Of a stretch of DNA of 64,000 nucleotides, positions 59,516 through 64,000 are shown piece by piece. The DNA lies in the NCBI RefSeq assembly GCF_025465545.1, contig NZ_JAODMK010000017.1:1-64000 (forward strand). Reading direction: 5' to 3'. Position numbers and translations under genes: made by a program. The notes beneath the pieces are model-generated. The model ran no database searches, was not told the DNA's origin, and worked only from the letters and a program-made list of their open reading frames with translations. The DNA comes from Naasia sp. Lineage in GTDB: Bacteria; Actinomycetota; Actinomycetes; Actinomycetales; Microbacteriaceae. Position 1 is the first letter of the stretch. Every line of letters starts with the position of its first letter.

Positions 59516-60738
59516 GACTCGTGCTCGCTCTCGAGCCGGCGGTCGAGGACGCGATGCTCGAGCAGGCGCTCCGGGCGGGTCACGAGGTGGTCGCCCGCGC
59601 CGCCGACGCCGGCGAGCTCGCAGCCGTGCTGCCGGGGCTCAGACCGGACGTCGCCCTGGTCACCGCGTCGCCGCGGATGCTCCGGCCGGCCGCGCTCGCC
59701 GCGGCCGACGACGGCGGGGTCCGGCTGGTGTGCCTCGCGGGGGGCCGCGATCAGCACTCCTATGCCGCCGCGCTCGGCCTGCACGAGGTGCTCGACGCGG
59801 GCAGCGCGTGGCCGATGGTCGAGGCTGCGCTCACCGGGAGGGCGCCCCTGTCCGAGGCGCCTCGCCCCCGTGCCCGAGGCCGCGTCGTCGCGGTGTGGGG
59901 ACCGGTCGGCGCACCGGGCCGCACGACCACCGCCATCGCGCTCGCCGCCGAGCTCGCCCTGGCCGGCCAGCGGGTGATCCTGGTGGACGGGGACACGCAC
60001 GGGGCCGCCATCGCGCCGAGTCTCGGCCTGCTCGACGAGGCTCCTGGTTTCGCCGCCGCGTGCCGGCTCGCGGGCGCAGAGAGCCTCGACGTCCGCCAGC
60101 TGGACCGGGTCGCGGCCACCTATCAGTGGGATCGGACGGCCTTCCGAGTCCTCACCGGCATCGCCCGCCCCAGCCGGTGGCCTGAGCTCTCCTCCGCCCG
60201 GGTGAAGGCGACCCTGCAGCTGTGCCGCGAGGAGGCGGACGTCGTGGTCGTCGACGCCGGCTTCAACCTGGAGAGCGACGAGGAGATCGTCAGCGACCTG
60301 TTCGCGCCGAGACGGAACGCGGCCACCCTCACCGCACTGCAGGAGGCGGACCTGGTGGTCGCAGTCGGAGCGGCGGACCCGCTCGGCCTCTCGCGCTTCC
60401 TGCGAGGCCACGTCGACCTGCTCGAACTGGTCGATCCGGAGTCGACGCGGGTACTCATCACCAAGGTCCGCGGGAGCGCGGTGGGGATGACGCCGGGATC
60501 GCAGATCGCCTCGACCCTGCTGCGCTTCGGCGGCATCGCCGATGCGACGCTCGTGCCGAGCGACCCGGCCGCCTACGACGCGGCCCTGCTCACCGGGCGC
60601 ACCCTGCAGGAAGCGGCTCCCGGCTCCCGTGCCCTCGCGGCTCTGCGCGGGTTCGCCCGGGAGCAGCTGCTTCCCGCGGCCGCTGTGCCGGAGCGGCCCG
60701 TGCGCCGGCGCCGCTGGCTCCCGGTGCCGCTCTCCTGA
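59512..60738 (+). CDS. CpaE-like MinD/ParA-type P-loop protein
   Basis: A 408-residue cytosolic protein. Residues 1-110 resemble a receiver-like CpaE N-domain (LVLALEPAVEDAML, RPDVALVTASPRML). The P-loop domain begins VVAVWGPVGAPGRTTTAIAL: the ParA deviant Walker A with arginine where Lys is expected. VILVDGDTHGAAIAPSLGLL and VVVVDAGFNLESDEEI are the Walker A' and B-like segments; TRVLITKVRG follows. CpaE positions Tad pilus machinery at the pole. Here the rest of that machinery is missing, so the pair with SAF may have another job. No signal peptide. Confidence 0.8.
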   Translation: MRLVLALEPAVEDAMLEQALRAGHEVVARAADAGELAAVLPGLRPDVALVTASPRMLRPAALAAADDGGVRLVCLAGGRDQHSYAAALGLHEVLDAGSAWPMVEAALTGRAPLSEAPRPRARGRVVAVWGPVGAPGRTTTAIALAAELALAGQRVILVDGDTHGAAIAPSLGLLDEAPGFAAACRLAGAESLDVRQLDRVAATYQWDRTAFRVLTGIARPSRWPELSSARVKATLQLCREEADVVVVDAGFNLESDEEIVSDLFAPRRNAATLTALQEADLVVAVGAADPLGLSRFLRGHVDLLELVDPESTRVLITKVRGSAVGMTPGSQIASTLLRFGGIADATLVPSDPAAYDAALLTGRTLQEAAPGSRALAALRGFAREQLLPAAAVPERPVRRRRWLPVPLS

Positions 60739-60761
60739 GCGCCTCCCCGAGCTCGCGGCAG

Positions 60762-60835
60762 CGCCGAGCGCGCCTCGAGACACCGAGCGCGAGTCGTATA
60801 CGGGGCGCCCTCGGCGTCTCGAGGCGCACTCGGCG
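60762..60835. repeat. 74-bp imperfect palindrome between cpaE-like and pabC-like genes
   Basis: A 30-bp stem with three mismatches links 60762-60791 to 60806-60835; the 5' arm includes cgcctcgagacaccgag and the 3' arm its near complement, around a 14-nt loop with gtatac. It ends 30 nt before the next start codon. Possible terminator, attenuator or dispersed palindrome. Confidence 0.6.
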
Positions 60836-60864
60836 GATTGGGCCGCACCGGGAAGAATGGCGGG

Positions 60865-61755
60865 GTGCCCACCACTGCTCTCGCCCTGCTCAACCAGCCC
60901 TCGCGCGACGCCGCGCCGCATCGGGAGGGGGCCGCTGCCTTCGACCTCGTCGACCCGGACGCCCCCCACATCGGCGTGCTGGACCTCGGCGTGACCCGAG
61001 GAGACGGGGTGTTCGAGACGATCAGCGTGGGCGGCGGGCATCCGCAGGCACTGGAGGCGCACCTGCGCCGATTCGCCGGCTCGGCCGCGGCGCTGGAGCT
61101 GCCCGCTCCCGATCCCGAGGCCTGGGCCGCGGCGGTGCGAGCGGCCGCGGCGGCCATCGACCCGGTGGGGGAGGCCTTCGTCAAGACGGTGCTGACCCGC
61201 GGGGTCGAAGGCGACGGGCGGCCCACCGGCTGGGCGTACGCCGCCCCGGCGGCCGACTTCTCCCGCGCGAGGACCGAGGGGATCCGGGTGGTCCTGCTCG
61301 ACCGGGGCTACCGGCGGGACGTCGCCCAGACCTCACCGTGGCTGCTGCAGGGGTCCAAGACGCTCTCCTACGCCGTGAACAAGGCAGTGCTGCGGGAGGC
61401 CGCCCGGCGGGGCGCCGACGACGTGGTGTTCGTGAGCTCGGACGGCTACCTGCTGGAGGGCTCGACGTCCAACCTGCTGCTGCGCGTCGGCGACACCCTC
61501 GTCACGCCCGGCACCGATCTCGGCATCCTGGCCGGCACGACCCAGGGGGACCTGTTCGAGTTCGCCCGCGGCCAGGGGCTCGGCACCGAGTACGCCCTCC
61601 TGCGTGAAGAGGATCTCGCCTCCGCCGACGCCGCGTGGCTCGTCTCCAGCGTGCGGCACGCGGCACCGATCCGTCAGGTCGACGGAGTCGACCGGGCGGT
61701 CGACTCCGACTTCACCGCTTCCGTCAACGCGTGGCTGCTGGGCCGTACGCGCTGA
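60865..61755 (+). CDS. Class IV aminotransferase / 4-amino-4-deoxychorismate lyase-like
   Basis: A 296-residue PLP enzyme of the fold-type IV family. LGVTRGDGVFETI opens the catalytic domain, the PLP-binding lysine is in LQGSKTLSYAVNK, and VSSDGYLLEGSTSNLLL with GILAGTTQGDL bind the cofactor phosphate. It fits PabC (4-amino-4-deoxychorismate lyase, folate synthesis) but also branched-chain or D-amino-acid aminotransferases. Context gives no pabA/pabB neighbour. GTG 60865 has an AAGAAT box 6 nt upstream; the ATG-like start at 60838 lies in the palindrome side. Confidence 0.8.
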   Translation: MPTTALALLNQPSRDAAPHREGAAAFDLVDPDAPHIGVLDLGVTRGDGVFETISVGGGHPQALEAHLRRFAGSAAALELPAPDPEAWAAAVRAAAAAIDPVGEAFVKTVLTRGVEGDGRPTGWAYAAPAADFSRARTEGIRVVLLDRGYRRDVAQTSPWLLQGSKTLSYAVNKAVLREAARRGADDVVFVSSDGYLLEGSTSNLLLRVGDTLVTPGTDLGILAGTTQGDLFEFARGQGLGTEYALLREEDLASADAAWLVSSVRHAAPIRQVDGVDRAVDSDFTASVNAWLLGRTR

Positions 61756-61756
61756 C

Positions 61757-61774
61757 CCGGGGGGAGGCCCCCGG
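61757..61774 (+). terminator. pabC-like gene terminator hairpin
   Basis: Seven-bp arms ccggggg and cccccgg around gagg, starting 2 nt after the stop codon. GC-rich, no T-run. Confidence 0.45.
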
Positions 61775-61801
61775 CGACCGGAGCGCTCGGCATCCCGCGC
61801 C

Positions 61802-61807
61802 TAAGCT
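61802..61807 (+). promoter_or_regulatory. Candidate -10 box, leaderless start of pdtaS
   Basis: TAAGCT ends exactly 6 nt before the GTG at 61814. Confidence 0.5.
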
Positions 61808-61813
61808 GGTGCC

Positions 61814-63310
61814 GTGCCCACGCTCAGCGAGCTCGTCGTCGCATCCGGACGGTCGACCGCGGCCGATGTCGAATGGCTGCACCTGCTGGTCGGCGACTGG
61901 CAGCTGCTCGCCGACCTGGCCTTCGCGGACATCGTGCTCTGGGTGCCCACCGACGACAACTCGTTCGTCGCCGTCGCCCACGCTCGCCCCTCCAGCTCGG
62001 CCACGCTGTTCTATCGGGACTTCGTCGGGCAGCGGATCAAGTCGGAGTGGCGCACCCTCGTCACGGAGGCTTTCGAGGGCGCCAGGATTGTGGACTCGTC
62101 GGCTCCCGACTGGTTCGAGGAGACCCCGACACGCGTGCGGGCGGTGCCCGTGCAGCGGCGGAGCTCGCCGAGCGGGCTGGAGGTCAGCAACGTGCCGACC
62201 GCTGTGCTCACCCGGCACACCAACCTCAGCGAGACGCGCACCCCGAGCCGCCAGGAGGTCACGTTCAACTCCTGTGCCGACGACCTGTTCCGGATGATCG
62301 CCGCCGGCGACTTCCCCGATCTGGGCGCGCCGACCGGTCCTCGCCGCGGGGCGCCCCGCGCCTCCGACGGCCTGATCCGGCTCGACGTCGACGGCACCAC
62401 GAACTTCGCCAGCCCCAACGCGCTCTCCGCCTTCAACCGGATGGGATTCACCGGCGAGCTCGAGGGGGAGTCCCTCGCCGAGGTGACGGTGAATCTCGTC
62501 AAGGCCCAGCACGTCGTCGATGAGAGCCTTCCTCTCGTGGTCACGGGACGGGCTCCCTGGCGCACCGAGATCGAGTCGCGCGGGGTCACCGTGTCGCTCC
62601 GCGCGATCCCGATCCGGGACAGGGGCGAGCGGACCGGCGCGATCGTGCTGTGCCGCGATGTCACCGAGCTCCGCCACCAGGAGCAGGAGCTCATCACCAA
62701 GGACGCGACGATCCGCGAGATCCACCACCGCGTCAAGAACAACCTGCAGACGGTCGCCTCGCTGCTGCGCATCCAGGCGCGCCGATCCCGCACGGACGAG
62801 GCCCGGGACGCGCTGATCCAGGCCATGCGGCGGGTGTCCGCGATCGCCGTCGTGCACGACACCCTCTCCGAGGGACTCAACCAGAACGTCGACTTCGACG
62901 AGGTGTTCGAACGCGTCCTGCTGCTCGTCGCGGAGGTGGCGTCCAGTCACAACACCCGGGTGCACCCGCAGAAGACGGGCACGTTCGGCGTGCTGCCGAG
63001 CGCATTCGCCACTCCGCTCGCCCTGGCGCTGACCGAGCTGGTCACCAACGCGGTCGAGCACGGGCTCGCGGGGCGGGAGGGGACCGTCGAGATCCTCGCG
63101 GCGCGCAAGAAGAGCAAGCTCACCATCACCGTGCGGGACGACGGCGGCGGACTGCCCGAGGGCAAGGTCGGCTCCGGCCTCGGCACTCAGATCGTGCGCA
63201 CCCTCATCCAGGGCGAGCTCGGCGGCGTGATCGACTGGCACACCATGGTGGGCAGCGGAACCGAGGTCACGATCGAGATCCCGCTGCGATGGATGCAGCC
63301 GACCGGCTGA
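61814..63310 (+). CDS. pdtaS: PdtaS-type cytosolic sensor histidine kinase
   Basis: A 498-residue soluble kinase. An N-terminal GAF-like half (VEWLHLLVGDWQLLADLAFADIVLW, 20-residue motif VGDWQLLADLAFADIVLWVP near residues 26-45) and a PAS domain (LDVDGTTNFASPNALSAFNRMG) precede the HisKA_2 box IREIHHRVKNNLQTVASLL with the phospho-histidine near residue 303, then HATPase LTELVTNAVEHGL and DDGGGLP. This is the PdtaS (Rv3220c) family, which signals to the antiterminator PdtaR and in mycobacteria to nitric-oxide/copper responses. It converges on whiB1 as in M. tuberculosis. PdtaR is not in the window. Confidence 0.92.
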   Translation: MPTLSELVVASGRSTAADVEWLHLLVGDWQLLADLAFADIVLWVPTDDNSFVAVAHARPSSSATLFYRDFVGQRIKSEWRTLVTEAFEGARIVDSSAPDWFEETPTRVRAVPVQRRSSPSGLEVSNVPTAVLTRHTNLSETRTPSRQEVTFNSCADDLFRMIAAGDFPDLGAPTGPRRGAPRASDGLIRLDVDGTTNFASPNALSAFNRMGFTGELEGESLAEVTVNLVKAQHVVDESLPLVVTGRAPWRTEIESRGVTVSLRAIPIRDRGERTGAIVLCRDVTELRHQEQELITKDATIREIHHRVKNNLQTVASLLRIQARRSRTDEARDALIQAMRRVSAIAVVHDTLSEGLNQNVDFDEVFERVLLLVAEVASSHNTRVHPQKTGTFGVLPSAFATPLALALTELVTNAVEHGLAGREGTVEILAARKKSKLTITVRDDGGGLPEGKVGSGLGTQIVRTLIQGELGGVIDWHTMVGSGTEVTIEIPLRWMQPTG

Positions 63311-63326
63311 GAGCCGATCGAAGGAT

Positions 63327-63342
63327 GCCGCCCGGAGGCGGC
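63327..63342. terminator. Hairpin between convergent pdtaS and whiB1
   Basis: Arms gccgcc and ggcggc with a cgga loop, 16 nt after the pdtaS stop and 30 nt from the whiB1 stop. It may serve both genes. Confidence 0.45.
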
Positions 63343-63372
63343 TCCTCGATGGAAGCCCGCTGGCGAGCGCCG

Positions 63373-63621
63373 CTAGGAAGCGCGACGGGCGCGAGCAGCG
63401 CGGCGCTTGAGTGCGCGACGCTCGTCCTCGCTGAGGCCGCCCCACACTCCGTAGTCCTGGCCGGTCTCCAGTGCGTACTGCAGGCACGTCTCGGTGACGG
63501 TGCAGCGAGCACATACCGCCTTGGCCTTGTCGATCTGATCGACGGCGGGGCCGGTGTTCCCCACGGGGAAGAACAACTCGGGGTCCGCGGTCAGGCAGGC
63601 GGCTTTGTCACGCCAATCCAT
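63373..63621 (-). CDS. whiB1: WhiB-family transcription factor WhiB1
   Basis: An 82-residue [4Fe-4S] regulator. Ligands are Cys9, Cys37, Cys40 and Cys46, followed by DYGVWGGLSEDERR and a basic ALKRRAARARR tail for DNA binding. The short C9 spacing and CLTADPELFFP segment identify WhiB1, which senses nitric oxide and binds the primary sigma factor in mycobacteria. AAAGGAG lies about 8 nt before the ATG. The divergent 202-bp region upstream is lower in GC and holds the promoters for whiB1 and the plus-strand membrane gene. Confidence 0.93.
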   Translation of the reverse strand: MDWRDKAACLTADPELFFPVGNTGPAVDQIDKAKAVCARCTVTETCLQYALETGQDYGVWGGLSEDERRALKRRAARARRAS

Positions 63622-63823
63622 GCGTGGTGCTCCTTTGAATTACTGTGGTGCAAGCGGTCGAGACGACCGTGAGTCGGGTGACGTGTCGTTGATGCTCTCG
63701 GTGACGGTGCTCTTCAATCCGTCTGAACCGGGCTCGCCCACTCCGCTGTGGGTCTTGAAAACGACCTCAGCTATGGTCGCATACCGATAACACCTGATCA
63801 ATAGCTTTGTATGGGATGTCGCT
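63622..63823. promoter_or_regulatory. Divergent whiB1 control region
   Basis: The stretch is AT-richer than its neighbours and contains no frame I support as a gene. It carries the whiB1 ribosome site and a TTGAAA (63755-63760) on the plus strand without a well-spaced -10. I see no convincing CRP-type palindrome as reported for mycobacterial whiB1. Confidence 0.4.
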
Positions 63824-64000
63824 GTGAGAGAACCCGCCCCGGGCCGCCCCGAGCGCGCGCGACCCGTCCTGCTGCAGGTGCTCGCCGGCGTCGTGCTGCT
63901 CGAGGCGGTCGCCATGATGGTCGTCGCCGTCCTGCTCCTGCTCGAGCTGCTGACCCAGCCGGCGTCGTCGATCGGCGGAGGAGTGGCGATCGTCGTCATC
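63824..64000 (+). CDS. Membrane protein, 3'-truncated by the window edge
   Basis: The frame opens at GTG 63824 with a basic Pro/Arg-rich cytoplasmic stretch (REPAPGRPERARP) followed by a long hydrophobic segment VLLQVLAGVVLLEAVAMMVV and further spans, 59 residues visible. Likely an integral membrane protein; family not identifiable. The minus-strand frame opposite it is a shadow. Confidence 0.6.
   Translation, partial: MREPAPGRPERARPVLLQVLAGVVLLEAVAMMVVAVLLLLELLTQPASSIGGGVAIVVI

Overview
The window is 64 kb of roughly 70% GC DNA from an actinobacterium, most likely of the family Microbacteriaceae. The evidence is two whiB-family genes, an mtrA-mtrB-lpqB operon, a PdtaS-type kinase facing whiB1, the Rv3235/DUF6459 and DUF3499 families, an F420-type luciferase-like oxidoreductase, very high GC and many apparently leaderless genes. 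Several blocks follow the gene content I recall for the Mycobacterium tuberculosis Rv3260c-Rv3240c region (whiB2, Rv3259-like, DUF3499, manA, ahcY, mtrA, mtrB, lpqB, comF-like, hpf, secA) and Rv3220c-Rv3219 (pdtaS, whiB1). I see no rRNA, tRNA, CRISPR array, prophage or insertion sequence.

Layout. 1-8.5 kb: cell-surface and accessory genes (3' part of UDP-glucose dehydrogenase, an SGNH hydrolase-like membrane protein, a HAD hydrolase, a secreted beta-helix protein, an FrhB-like flavo-iron-sulfur protein, a VanZ-like protein, tiny membrane proteins, an LLM oxidoreductase). 8.5-16.2 kb: glyoxalase-fold protein, SGNH lipoprotein, a Pro-Val-Asp-Pro repeat surface protein, an acyl-CoA dehydrogenase, manA, a GlxA-type regulator and galE. 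16.4-24 kb: whiB2, a 998-residue glycosyltransferase membrane protein with its DUF5719 partner, a zincin-like protein, DUF3499 and ahcY. 24-27 kb: a GT2 enzyme and a marR-MFS pair. 27-36.5 kb: an RDD/SpoIIM/DUF58/MoxR/DUF4350/DUF4129 membrane cluster interrupted by a tetR-ABC efflux module. 36.6-45.5 kb: mtrA-mtrB-lpqB, a ComF-like gene, hpf and secA.

45.5-58.4 kb: a GH43-like protein, an Rv3235-family gene, an unusual protein that may have two Sm-like modules, then an organosulfur/methylthioribose salvage island. The island has a DszC/SfnB-type flavin monooxygenase, acireductone dioxygenase (mtnD), a ribose-type ABC importer fused by overlapping codons to mtnK, and a convergent mtnA-mtnK2-mtnC-mtnB operon. 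58.5-64 kb: an excisionase-type HTH gene, an orphan SAF/CpaE pair resembling parts of a Tad pilus system, a class IV aminotransferase, pdtaS, whiB1 and the start of another membrane-protein gene.

The strongest candidate for a little-described system is the salvage island. A dedicated importer co-translated with one MTR kinase, plus a divergent second kinase and an MtnA lacking the usual RGAPAIG motif, suggests uptake and sorting of methylthioribose and perhaps other 5-modified riboses. Two further patterns span the window. One 64-bp palindromic element occurs twice in opposite orientation, each time between convergent gene ends, and other long intergenic palindromes are present. Many start codons lie exactly 6 nt after a TANNNT box without a Shine-Dalgarno, which predicts leaderless mRNAs.
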